A stretch of 64,000 nt of DNA. Origin: Hyalella azteca. Taxonomy: Eukaryota > Arthropoda > Malacostraca > Amphipoda > Hyalellidae. The DNA is taken from the NCBI RefSeq assembly GCF_000764305.2, contig NW_025932501.1, forward strand, positions 1-64,000. The letters are read 5' to 3'. The first letter of the stretch is position 1; each line of letters opens with the position of its first letter. The position numbers were made by a program, and so were the translations under genes. The notes beneath the pieces were generated by a model. That model saw only the letters and a program-made list of their open reading frames with translations. It ran no database searches and was not told the origin of the DNA. Shown here in pieces: positions 35,413 to 46,775 of the stretch.

Positions 35413-36840
35413 TTTGTGGCTCGTAGGTTCCAAATTTAAAGAAGTCTTGCGGTTTAAATTTGTAACACTTTTGCGCGGTTGTGTTCCTTGTTCTCAAAAA
35501 AAGGTAACACCGAAATCATAGTGAAATTCGGTACATTAATGGCCAAAAGTTTTTGTGTACGGTGTTGTTATCACCATTTTCCCTCTTTTTTAACTTATAT
35601 TGACATGGCGTTGAAGTTTATAGGCCACCATACGCTAGCAGCTATAGCAAGAGGAAGCCAAAACACGCTATTAATTGGCTTCATTACGTCGGTAGTTAAG
35701 TTCCTCAGAGTGCCTCATTAATTTGGTTACGATAAGAAATTGGACGATGTTATCGTTCAATGTTAAGAGCTCAGCACCGCGGGAGCTACAGACGAGCGCC
35801 AAGCACGCAAGTCGCGCTCCTTAAATTGGAACGTGATCTTGCCATTGATTTGTATCGGTAAATTTCCTTCCGCTTGTTTGATGGCAGATTCCCTGCATGA
35901 AGTCTTGATGCTGCGCGCCCCGTCCAACCATCAGCCATTGGGGTGACCCGAATAAAAATCAAAGCCGTTGGGGTGACCGGTATAAAAATCGAAATAAAAT
36001 GAGTCCGTGAGTGTAGGAACGATTCAAAATTCTTATGAAGTATCGCAGGAGGTACACCAATTATATTATCAATCTCATAAATAAGTTCCCGTTTATATTT
36101 AAAATATTCAGTGTTTTACTTGTAATAAGACGTTTCATGTGATTCAGGTTCTTAATAATCATTTCTCTTCATATATTTGGGTTTTAGTCTTTTTTCCCCC
36201 TAGTAATGAACAATAATTGCTGAGTGAGCAGAAATTTATTAACTTTTCATAATATAGAATTTTTACCCCTATCATTTTACACTCGCTATCTCTATTGCCT
36301 GGAGGTCGTTCTAGATAACTACTTATTGATGATTGAAATTACCACAACCCCCTACGGCGTGGAGGGAACATTCAAATGTTTGGCCTATTTGGGCATCTAG
36401 TTGGCAGTGAAAAATTTGCTTCATATTTCATCTTTAATGAGAATTACCATTTATACGCATGTATTGCCGGAGCGGGGATTCTATGTAGTAAGTAAAGTAT
36501 TATAGAAAATATTAGTTCAATTAAACAGTCGGAAAATCCGATAGAATTAAGTTTCGTTGGAAAACTCTGCATAATTCAACAAAAATGTACTGTATATCTA
36601 GTCTTTCGTCACGCCTATAGTTTTTCAATCATGTCCAATTTAAAGGCCTGCTCGAATTTTGTCAGGTTTATTTAAAAAAATTTTCTTATAGAAATCTCCA
36701 GTATTCTTCAGACAAATCGAATTCATCATTAAATCGCAACGACATTCCACGTCAAGGGTTAGTTTTAGGAACTGGACATTCAATGCTGCTCTGCCCTGTA
36801 CTCATCACGGACGTCATGTTAGACCTTCCTCAGCTGGCCA
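35413..36840. other. No gene; one small tandem repeat
   Basis: A motif-free 80-codon plus frame lies at 35479-35721. A two-unit 30-bp repeat (GCCRTTGGGGTGACC...ATAAAAATC) lies at 35934-35993. Nothing else is recognised. Confidence 0.45.
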
Positions 36841-36986
36841 GGGGAGGTACTTTCAAAATTCGCTAAGTGAACGTATGTACTTACGCTCTATTTTCTTGTC
36901 TATGATTGGTGGATTTTGCTTGAAAGGCCGTCAATGATTGGCCGATGAACTTACGATCTCTTAAATTTTTTTTCAAGTACAGACCC
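36841..36986 (+). mobile_element. 146-bp MITE-like element, copy 3
   Basis: Same length and orientation as copy 1. The core is nearly identical (ACTTACGCTCTATTTTCTTG, GATTGGTGGATTTTGC). The inverted termini have decayed (GGGGAGGTACTTTCAAAA and TTTCAAGTACAGACCC). Confidence 0.85.
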
Positions 36987-37101
36987 TGGTCATTGATGAC
37001 GCCAATCCGTTTTGGGTTCTTCGTTTCTCTCATCACTTCTCAAATGTACAATTTTATTCCCGATTACTCAATTAAATGTGAGAGCTTATATTGTTTACAA
37101 A

Positions 37102-37235
37102 AATTTTTAGCGCATTTTCTCATTTATGGAAAAAGGCGTCATTGTGCTTGTCACGTCCGTCCGTCCGTGACGGATGGACGGACGTGAGAAAATGCGCTCT
37201 CTGTCACTCACTGCATTGAGTAATGATCTATTTTT
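37102..37235. mobile_element. GTCC-bearing foldback element, copy 3
   Basis: The clearest member. Arms AGCGCATTTTCTCA (37109-37122) and TGAGAAAATGCGCT (37185-37198) are exactly complementary. The centre is itself a hairpin of GTCC units against GGAC units with one mismatch. The end block GTCACTCACTGCATTGAGTA follows as in copies 1 and 2. In the other copies the microsatellite has expanded and the fold has degenerated. Confidence 0.8.
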
Positions 37236-37835
37236 TTGCATGATGTTTCCATATGAATTTTGCACGTATTTAGCAATAGTTTCTCTTCTTTATTATAACG
37301 GCTTGTATAATCCGTATGAAGATCAAAGAACTTGCTCTGCTCCTGCTTACGGACGCACTGCGAATTCCAATCCCCAAGCAGAGCTAGCGAATATTTTTTT
37401 CAGCTGCAATTAAAACCCAGGCCAAGTCACTTGACGATTATGTTCAGAAAGTAATTGCGGTTTTGTTCATAACTTACGTACGTAAATGAGCAGTAGTTGT
37501 GATACCTCGATATTACTGTGCATCAAGATCTGATGGAATGTCATTTATCATTGCAGGAGCTCGGCTGATGAATCTTCGTAGTTTATTTAGGAAAATCTTA
37601 CCCAATTAAGGGTGCCATTAGGTTACTATCAATTATAAATAATTTAATTACTTTTCTACAATATATAATTAAATAGGCCAACGTTCACGATTCTCAATTC
37701 CAAATTTTATGACGGATTCCTTAACTGTTCGACCGATCGCCAAAGTCACCGGCTTGTGAGGCACTTATATGACATTTTTTATCATGCATTTAGGCATGGT
37801 CGTGAACAGCGCACATATGAATTTTGCACGTATGA
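37236..37835. other. Nothing recognisable
   Basis: The 20-bp word CATATGAATTTTGCACGTAT occurs at 37250-37269 and again at 37814-37833, the second copy touching the start of the long duplication. No gene was recognised. Confidence 0.4.
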
Positions 37836-38540
37836 AGGTGCGTGTTATTGCAATTCATAAGAGAACAATTATTGCAAGTTGTCTAAAGTTATTGGGGCAC
37901 TATAGGATGGAGCGGAAAAATCAGCGTCGAAATTCTTTTTGGAACTGTGTTATCCGAAATTTATATATCTCTTCTGTACACTTAAAAAATAATTTTCAAT
38001 GGATTTCTAGTCAAAACCTCGTAAAGACAGCGAATGTTTTATGTTTAGAGTATGTCAGGTAAAAAAAAATTTAAATGAGGTGAGTTTCGTCGTAATTGAC
38101 TTTAATGTTAAATTTTCGAAAATTAACTACAATCCTTGAGTAAATGCTTCCAATGAATGTTAGTTTTTCAATTACAAGTTAGTGAGAATAATTAGAGACC
38201 AATTGATTATCACTTAGAAGTTTTCAAGCCTTCTACGCAACAGCGTAGTATTGTAAGATTTTTTTTGTTTGCATTTTTGCAATTTGTAGAGTCCAATTTA
38301 CGTTAAATATTTTGGTAGTCCAATATTTATTTCTGAGATCTAAATTTTCGAGTGCAGCGCGTTTTTGTAGCTAGTTTACCGTCGGTAGCTATTCATAAGG
38401 ATCGAAAAGGATTTTCACGATGGCGAAATTTAACATTGAATGCGACGATAATTAATACGATATGGTCAACTTATGAGGAGCGTGAAGATTTGAGTAAAAT
38501 AAAGGATATAATTGTGTAAATCAGTTTTTCATCATTGAAG

Positions 38541-38949
38541 TCTTGTAGGGATCACCGATATTCGTTATTCATTTTCTTGTTCATTTGTTCTCAAATAGTT
38601 AGCAGTCAACCAACCATCCGAACTTCTTATAGATTGAATTTTTCTTTCTTCGTTATTTCAGTTACTAGTCATTTCATTTCAGCCTTGCCCGCCAACGTTT
38701 GGGGTAAGACCTTAAATAGCTCGTGGTATATTGATATTATTTCTAATATTTCCTTGTATAACATTCTACATTTAATCATGTAAACCATGTTATGCAATTA
38801 GCCTTATAAGAGTTCGTTTATTCAACAGGTGCAGACTTTACCTTACTTACAAATACATTGCTCATAACATCCGCCTGGTTAATTCCTCAGATAGGTTTCC
38901 CTGTTCGCATTTCCCTTAGCTTATTGCGGTACCGATATACCCGCTATAG
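38541..38949. other. 409-bp segment absent from the partner copy
   Basis: Copy B joins ...ATTGAAG directly to ACTGACTAATT... (47466-47485), whereas copy A has 409 extra bases. Both ends of the extra segment carry AG, so a deletion in B by 2-bp microhomology, or an insertion in A, explains it. It lacks GT-AG ends on this strand, so it is not a simple retained intron. Confidence 0.8.
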
Positions 38950-39770
38950 ACTGACTAATTATTATATTGAGATTTTTTGGAGTCAGATCAAGCAAAAGAG
39001 TATGACTTGTTACGAACACCGCGAACTGTGGTTGGGTAGATCCTGCAGAACAGTTCAAGACTTAACATGTATTTGTGATGCGCGTGTGACAGTCCTAGCT
39101 GTTATGTACTTCTAGGTAAAGATGGATGTTACGGGCGCGTGTGTGTTACATTGTATCTGTAGATTATTTCATTCCACTTATTGTGTTGAAATAGTCATTT
39201 AGTGTAGATCATTTGTTTGAAAGTTTGAACGACGCTCCTTAATAAATGGTTCTATTTATATTCAAATACGTCACAAAGACCTAATCAAGCTGGTTTCTAA
39301 CATGTCTTCGAGACGAACAGGCCAAAATATTTGGAGTTTTGGCAAACCTGACAACTTTCGTGAGGGAATGCTGCCAACATACCGAAATGTTGTATAATTT
39401 GTTTTACATGAGCGAGAGAAGTAAAGGAATCGCCCTTAATGTACATAATGAATCGTGTACGTTACGAATTTGGTGTCCGACTATCGAATCTTGAACTTGA
39501 CGTGTCTTGTACTTGAAGAATATTGCTTTGCTTGGTTTTTTTTCTTGTTACCGCTCTTACAAAAAATATTTTAAACATACTTTTATGTAATCAACCTTCT
39601 CTCACGTATGTTGCCAGGTTCACCTAACAACTTACTTCCATAAGCATGACCTCCTCCCCTCGTGGACTAGCTGAAATCAGCATATTTGGCGACAGTGAAA
39701 TATCAATATCAACTTTCCCTGAAGCGAGATGTGCATAGATAGATGTTGAATTGCAATGAAAATAAAAGAC

Positions 39771-39845
39771 ATATTTATTTTATTTATTTTAAAAATTATT
39801 TTAATAATTATTTATAAATAAATATTTATTTAATAATTATACATA
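39771..39845. repeat. AT-only palindromic tract (repeated at 48415-48489)
   Basis: Low-complexity TTTATT/AATAAT sequence whose ends ATAATTATT and AATAATTAT are complementary. It is identical in the partner copy, unusual for a slippage-prone tract if the two copies had evolved separately. Confidence 0.75.
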
Positions 39846-40209
39846 TGTTGTATAAAAATACAGAATTAAAAACTTAGTGCAAACATATGGCCAACAACCA
39901 GACGCGTGCTGCAGCATCTTCCGGTCAGCATGGGACTAGCTAAGTTGCTGTCACTGGTGCATAGCGGAACAGTTGGCTAGTACGTATGAATAATCTTTAA
40001 AAATATTTCGATTTGTGACATATTTTGCTTGCTAAATAATAATGCAATGATGAACAATTATTCATTTGTTAGCTTCAACATTATAAATGGGATTCACTTA
40101 AGAAAAATTGAAGCCAAAAATAAAGAATGAGCTTAAATTCTCGTTTTTTCAAATTTTAAATTTCACTGCAAAAATTTTGACGAGGTTTGGTTGGAGAACC
40201 TCTCAAAGG

Positions 40210-40557
40210 TAATTATTTGACAGGTGTTCATTGTTTGATAAATAATTTCAAAATTATTTTTTCCCGGTCCACTTTAATTGACACCGCTTCTGAAGCATGA
40301 GGAGCTAAAAATGTTTTCTCAAATCTATCACCTTAATTTTGAATTAAAGAGCCTGGCTTGAAAGTTATTAATTGATACCCACATTTGTTTATAAGTCAAA
40401 CCACATGCTACTGAACGTATTCAATCTAATATCAACCAATAAATGAGTAAAAAAATTCTTCCGGTTTGATAGAGATTATTCAAAAGTAGTGATGATTCCA
40501 TTATCGCATCAAAGCAATTGTACTTCTAAAAAGCTATTCTTATTCATTACTTGCAGG
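40210..40557. other. Nothing recognisable
   Basis: AT-rich sequence present only in the first of the two long copies; no gene or repeat was seen. Confidence 0.4.
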
Positions 40558-40805
40558 CAGGGTGCCCAGTGGTTACAGTTCAGAGTATAAGAATTGGCGC
40601 AGAGACAGAGAGGTGCGGGTTCGACTCCAGCTCTGTGCGCCAGTTTCTGGTCAGAATCGGCAAGGAGGACCGGCGGTTAAGCACATCAAAATTGGAGCAG
40701 TGAGTTGCTTGTTCGAGACCGCACAAGCTGTGAATGTCCTGCGATGTTATGAATAGACGACAGCCTACGGTATAGTAAACGCCGAAACCGATATTATTAT
40801 TCATA
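40558..40805 (+). mobile_element. tRNA-derived SINE candidate
   Basis: GGTTCGACTCC at 40618-40628 is a perfect pol III B box. GTGCCCAGTGG at 40562-40572 matches an A box at 9 of 11 positions and continues as a D-arm-like TTA. The A-B spacing (56 nt) is longer than in a normal tRNA, and GGCGCAGAG...CTCTGTGCGCC can pair around the B box, so this is a tRNA-like head, not a functional tRNA. An unrelated body follows and ends near CGCCGAAACCGATATTATTA. No second copy exists in this window, so the 3' limit is approximate. Confidence 0.5.
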
Positions 40806-41582
40806 TTATTGTAGTGGAAATAAATTTGATTTATTGTTGTATGTATCTCTAATTCTCAAGTCGTAATGTTTTAGGTTTGGGATTTTGGTTTATATTTTTC
40901 AGTTTTCAATCACCTTAGCTGTGACCTCTAGAAGTAGTGTATTTTTTTTTTGTTATTGTACCGGTTGATTTTGCCGTGGAGGTGCGTTTCTTAGAAGCTT
41001 TGTGTTTATTTGTGATGATTAGTGATAGTCGAATGTTAGGAGGTAAAACGTGTTGTAGTATATTACTATATTCGTGTGTCAATTCAATCTTGTTTATTGG
41101 AATTATATTCATTATTTTAGGTAGGTATTTCAAGAGAACATCCTTTTGATCGTTTCAGGAAAACCTCAAGTTTGGAAGTTATCGTTCTGTGGATTTTGGA
41201 CTTGTGGATTAAATTGGAAGTAGATTGAAACGCACTGATAGGGTTAGGTTTCAAGGGTTCTTAGGGTGATAGGTTTGTTTTGTGTTGATATTATTTTTTG
41301 TTAATTATATATACTTTAAACTGTTTATTCATGGAAAAACCATCTGTTCAGTATAGTGTTTGATTGAAGAAGAATCACCTGCTTTGTGTCGGGGAAAAGC
41401 TAGTTCGAAAAACGACTGGAAAGTCCCGAACATTATTATTCCACTTAAACTTGAACTCAGTGTCCTACATGTGCTGTACCGATGCGATTACGCTCATCAA
41501 TGCTAGGATTTAGACATAAGCGAACAATCGACTAGTGAGTCGATTCTTATAGTTTGGACCGCTCATTCACTCGCATTATTAG
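40806..41582. other. Nothing recognisable
   Basis: AT-rich. Opposing 70-72-codon frames at 40915-41149 are shadows of one low-complexity stretch. Confidence 0.4.
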
Positions 41583-41724
41583 CAATCGGAAATTAATATC
41601 ATGTTATATCGGAAGAAATCGAAAATTGCATCATGTCTGGCAATCGGAAATTGATATCATGTTATATCGGAAGCAGTCGGAAATTGCATCATGTTTGGCA
41701 ATCGGTAATTGATATCATGTCTGG
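41583..41724 (+). repeat. 58-bp tandem repeat
   Basis: Units starting CAATCGG at 41583, 41641 and 41699 (exact 58-bp step) contain AATTGATATCATG and ATCGGAAG words. The third unit is partial. Confidence 0.9.
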
Positions 41725-42201
41725 GGTTAAAGTCATAAACAGAAAAATTATTTCAACATAAACTGAGTCAAACACTTTTGGTGAGCAAAAATTCGTCATT
41801 TTCGAAGGATTCGACTTCAAAAGGCAGTACGGTTATATTTTTCCACCTATTAACATTGCTATTCGTACTTGAACTGTAGAATTGTTTGAAAATAAACTTG
41901 TTTATATATATAAAGAATTCGTCTTCTAAAGCCACGTTTAATAATTGCCTTGTCAGTCGTCCGGCAAGAGCAGCATCTCTGTTATGGATGGAAGCAACTT
42001 ATCTTAATTACAAGAGATGCGATGCCCGTCTCTGTGACTGATGATTGTTTGTAGGTGTTCTTTGAATCGTCTTTATGGTAATTAACGAGAATATGAAAAT
42101 AATGGAAGCTCAATGAGATAATATCGCTCACAGTTTCTGATAAGGTAATCTTGCGCCTTGATAGTAGAGTTACGGTTATTTTAATTCACAAAAACTTTGC
42201 C

Positions 42202-42261
42202 TATTCTGAATAATGTTTTCATATTCTATAATATAGAATATGAATATATTCTGAATAATGT
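42202..42261. repeat. Palindrome between direct repeats
   Basis: TATTCTGAATAATGT occurs at 42202-42216 and 42247-42261. Between them CATATTCTATA and TATAGAATATG (42220-42242) form a perfect 11-bp stem with one central base. Confidence 0.8.
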
Positions 42262-43629
42262 CTTCAATAATAATTTCAAACATTTTTATATTTTTCCAGT
42301 ATGATAATATGTATTGAAGCTATTAAAAAAAGCATATTTTCAAGACCCCATTAATTTCTTTTCATCAATCCAGTAGTTGATTCTAGAACATTCACTGAAT
42401 TCAGATTTTCGTGTTTTTATCAATTAATTACATATTTTGATTCTACACTTAGTTCACCACTAATTCTTCACGAAAAATAAGAATGCGTTCCACGTCGATA
42501 TAATTCTTTTTATTTGCCTTATCAGAATGCGCATGAGTTTGTTCAACATGACGGAGTGATCAGTGCAGGAAATTCTACATAGAGACGCAGCAATTGAACA
42601 AGAGCGCGGCGTCTTGCAGGTAAATACAGGATATTCGCTTCAGTACACTAAATCGCTCAGACGCGCTCAGAACTACAACAATTCCTCCAATGTTAATCAA
42701 GACATCACGCAGTTGTGGAAGAAATAAGTTCCTTAATTCGTCCCTCATTAGTCTGAGGCGAGGTAATCATGCCGAACCTTCTCCGGGATCCAAATTTGGC
42801 TAAATCTGAATATATAATCCATTCACGTGAATCTCTACCAAAGAATTACGGATCATTAGGATATTTTTAAAGACTTTTATTCCATCGAGAAATTCCTTGG
42901 CACGAGTTGTTAAGTTTACAACCTCGGCTCGCGTTTCGTTAATGAACAGAAAAGTGCGATCTAAGGAAATGTCGGCAGCGACTGCAGGTGTTAAGAGCTC
43001 GTTTTACCAGTTTGCTCAGGCACTCATTATAAAGCAATGCGTGTTACGAGTTAGAGAAATGTGGTCAAAATGGTCAGATATTTTTTCGTTAAAATACCTG
43101 ATTTATCATGAATGGATATTTTTCATGCCCTCGTTACTTTGTTAAGAAGTAAATTCATTCCTGTTCAATGAGTTCGTCTTTAGAATGTGAGGGAATTACT
43201 GAATGGTCAATTTTGTTTATTTGCGCGTGAAAATTCCGAAAATTTCGTCATCTTCCACTATATTGGAATTGGAGCATTTCCTCAACAAATTACCAAGCGA
43301 AAAAGCCCGAGATTTTGACTCAAGTTATTCAACCCCTGCCAGAAATGAAGCCGACATTAAAACCTAGCGGCGAGTCATTGCAGGACTTCAAGATATGGAA
43401 TTTAAAGGTGATCTGAACATGCATTTTTTGCTGCGTCTTTGTTAAATAAAATGCACCCATGTCAGTTAAGCCGCATTCGTTATTGAGCGCGTTCACTTGA
43501 ACACATTTAGTCGGACATGCACTAATCAGTACATTTATTTCCACTATGGACGTATGATTTTTTTAATAATATTTTTCAGCGCAGGAAAATGTAAATAATT
43601 TAATATGGGTTAAAAATGATATAATATTC
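42262..43629. other. Nothing recognisable
   Basis: AT-rich with motif-free frames of 71-82 codons (42897-43145 plus; 43329-43544 minus). No RNA gene or transposon. Confidence 0.4.
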
Positions 43630-43660
43630 AACAAAGTATGTACGCATAACATACTTTGTT
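43630..43660. repeat. Perfect 12-bp-stem hairpin, 7-nt loop
   Basis: AACAAAGTATGT pairs exactly with ACATACTTTGTT across ACGCATA. No known RNA family fits. Confidence 0.85.
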
Positions 43661-44547
43661 ACTACAACAATAATTACTTTAATTTATGAACTTTTGACTA
43701 ACAGGTCCAGTGTCCACGTACTGATGCATAAGTCGCCATTATGAAACAGAGAAAATCGATGCTGTGAAATCAATCAATTTTATTATCAAATAAACTGGAG
43801 TAAAATTTACCAAGTGCCGACATATCACTGTTTTCAATACAATAAGTGACTGGAAATATACAGAAAACATTCCTGTTTCAAAGCCAGCAAAATCTAAACG
43901 TGGCAAATGGTTCAGATTGGCATACGATTTTAGCATGCTAAAAATTATTTAATTGCACACCTGTTCGATCTATCTCTGAATAAAAAAAAATTAAAAGGCA
44001 TCAGCGAATCAAGATATGTGTAATTATCAATCGAAATGCATTATTCTCGTTGAAAATTAATTATTGTGGTGTCCATCTTATATTTGGACAGTTATCTCGA
44101 CGGCTGGTAAGAGTTACTGAAGACATGTGCTATATAACTGAATTGTGCCCTGAACGCTTGAGCGTGACCAGCATTCAACCCACCACAGCGTTATCAAGGA
44201 ATAAATGATTTAAAACATTTTCAATCGAACCTCATTTCCCTTTACATCATTCAAATCGAAGTTGTGATATTTTTAGTAAACTTTGAATGAATAAGCTACG
44301 GCGCATACAATGAATTAAAACGAAAGATATTATTTTAGGTTATTGTAACTCTATATATGTTATTTATATCTTATTACTTATATTATTTTTTTCCAATAGT
44401 ATTATTTAAAATTATGTTGTTTCAAGTTATAATTTTGTAACTGTAACCACGGTATCATTGATTTAAACCAAATTTCGTGTGGTATGGAGACATGAAAATT
44501 TCGTTTCACAAATTCTATAGTTTTAAATTTTGTTTTGAAAATATTTC
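43661..44547. other. Nothing recognisable
   Basis: AT-rich DNA without convincing open frames or repeats. Confidence 0.4.
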
Positions 44548-44576
44548 GGTCTCTATGATTCGTAATCATAGAGACC
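44548..44576. repeat. Perfect 13-bp-stem hairpin, 3-nt loop
   Basis: GGTCTCTATGATT pairs exactly with AATCATAGAGACC across CGT. It is the tightest hairpin in the window. Confidence 0.88.
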
Positions 44577-44965
44577 ATCTTCTTCCATATCAATTAAAGG
44601 TTTAAATTTCTTCACAAGTGCTGTTATTCACTAATATTAGAGCTTTTATTTTAATATTTTTGTATATAACTGGTGCTAGCTTTGCGTTGCTGAGAAGCGC
44701 CCAATATTGAAACAGCTTCTGAGCATCTGCCACAAATACCGAAACGAGATTTTGTGCCGCCCTAGCCACATGGCAGTTGTGTTCTGAGCGGCTTCCGCTG
44801 ATCCTGTGCTTTACTCAACGGTCGATCTTTCACATGCTATACACTCCCATCGCATGAGCTTTATCCTTATTTTATTCAGAATTTATATTTTGCAAATTTA
44901 AAATTGCCTCATCTTCCTGTGACTTAAGTTCTCTTAAAGTGGATTTTTTATCACTCAAGTGTCGC

Positions 44966-46770
44966 GAAAATATAGGAGTTTGTCCCTGCGTCAAGGTTAT
45001 ATTGCGTCTCGGTGAGGTCTTATATGGCAGCCCAAATCCTTCAGCGAATACGACCAATAATCAGTAGCCTATTGCCTCATTCGATCGGCTTTCGATTCGT
45101 GGACAGCAGATGCCTCTTATTCGCTATTTGCCGGGATGTTTGGACAACTTGCGTGCCGCTTGTGGACAAGAATGTCAAGTTTCGAGGTGGCTGAATGCTA
45201 TTTCACTTAAATATTGTCAATGAAAGTAAATGAAAAAATGCAAGATAATCAAGTAGCAATAACATCCACGTTACAGGATGACAATTTTTATATGTAACCA
45301 GATATATTTTTGAAATTTTGATTAATCGACTGTCGTTTAGCTTTCATAGCAACAGAAATTTTTAAAGGTCATTCTTCATTCTAATTCTATTTATATACAT
45401 CCAACTAGAAATTTAGTTATGTTCACAGCACTTGGGGCTGTGCTTCTTATTGCCTCTACTCGACGGATACTTGAGATAAACAAATTCATTGAAATTTCTG
45501 TACACAGCTTACGAGAGGCGAGTTTTTTTTGTGTAAACCAAGCCAGCCCATGTCGGGCTGTAGATCTGGGATTATCTGTGGAGTGTGTGAGCGCTGCCTC
45601 GCAGCGAGGGGAGGGTCCAAAAAAGAACATTTGCCCCACGCATTGTTGTGAATGGAAACAACTGGAAAGATATAAGAGATGCCACTCGTGAGAGAAGAGT
45701 GAAGCTGGCTTGTTTTAATACTGCACTGAATGCAAACTTACTGCGATCATATGCTCTGGCTCGAGGGTGTTTCACGAGCAAACATGCTCTAAAGAGGGTG
45801 AAGTCTACTTACCATCTGATAAATCATGCATAATCTTAGCTTTCAGTCCCCACAAGTTGTCTATTGAGGAAAGGAATAAGTACATTTTAATGAGCAACTT
45901 TTCGAACTATTATGAATTGATTGTAATCCTGTATTCCTCAAATGCATCCTCCAAGTAACTTAATTTTGAACATTTTACGAAGCAATTAGCGAGTAGGGCA
46001 ACTATTTACAAAGCCTCTTGACTTTATGCCATTGCTGCTGGCCGAGAGGGTGATATAGACTTCTCTTATTATTCTACAAGTCTCCTCGATCCTGGTAGAA
46101 AAATAATAAAAAATTAAATTTCCACTCATGTGCTTCTTTTAAGGCAGCCATTTCAGAGAACTATTTTTCTTCAACGCATTGGAAGTATCTCCAGCGACAG
46201 AAAATCAGGCGTTCCATAAAAATGGATATTATATGGAGGGGAAACGTGTTTCAGCTAAATGAGTATAAATTAACAATCCTGCTGTTTTTTTGATTTTTCA
46301 AGACATTTTCGGTCAAGTGACTTTATTCACTTGTTGCTTGTTACGGCTTGAAGTTTAAAACTGTTACTTGTTTTTTTTCATTAATGCTCATGAAATTACA
46401 TTTTCCTTTCAAAATTTGAAAGTCTACTAGTACAGAAAAAAATAATACACTTCGCTGGAGAATATGTATGCAGTTTTTTCTGGTCCGCTGTACTGTAACC
46501 TGATCCTAGAAGGATGCGTGATGTGATCCAATTACTGGGCAGTCCTCAGAACGCGTTTTTTAAATGAAATTGATGCTGCTTTCGCTAAGCTGTGTTGTAG
46601 CGGACGTGGCCATTACAAGGAGACTGGAGGCGGCTGACGGGCCACGTGACTGGTAACGTGCCTTTAATGCTGCCCTCTACTATACCGGCTTAATTATGAG
46701 AGCAAGAGTACTGAGTGAGAGAACAACGTTGAGGACTAAAGAGCGTTCATAAGCAGAGTGCTTGAATAAC
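44966..46770 (+). repeat. Long duplication, member A' (copy at 48858-50632)
   Basis: About 99% identical to 48858-50632 by eye. The copies differ by an indel of about 33 bp near 45434-45466 and scattered single bases. It holds short frames such as 45012-45194 and 45648-45833 that recur in the partner, and an E-box-type CACGTG near 46643. No gene is recognised. It ends at the N at 46771, while its partner continues into unique DNA. Confidence 0.93.
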
Positions 46771-46771
46771 N
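46771..46771. other. Single-N assembly join
   Basis: Placed exactly between the end of A' and (five bases later) the start of the second copy of A. Confidence 0.9.
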
Positions 46772-46775
46772 GACA

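Larger units (their letters stand above)
37836..40209 (+). repeat. Long duplication, member A (copy at 46776-48854)
   Basis: It aligns collinearly with 46776-48854. The first about 125 bp and about 39660-40095 are essentially identical to the other copy, while the middle differs by many substitutions and indels. A-specific pieces are 38541-38949 and about 70 bp near 39440-39510. The end of similarity (TCTCAAAGG at 40209) coincides with the N at 48855 in the partner, so boundaries are set by contig ends, not by transposon termini. Confidence 0.9.

Noticed and set aside
38680..38715. Tiny exon-like piece between TTTCAG and GGTAAGA
   Set aside because: About 20 bases between weak signals, with no reading-frame or conservation support; the segment is absent from the partner copy.
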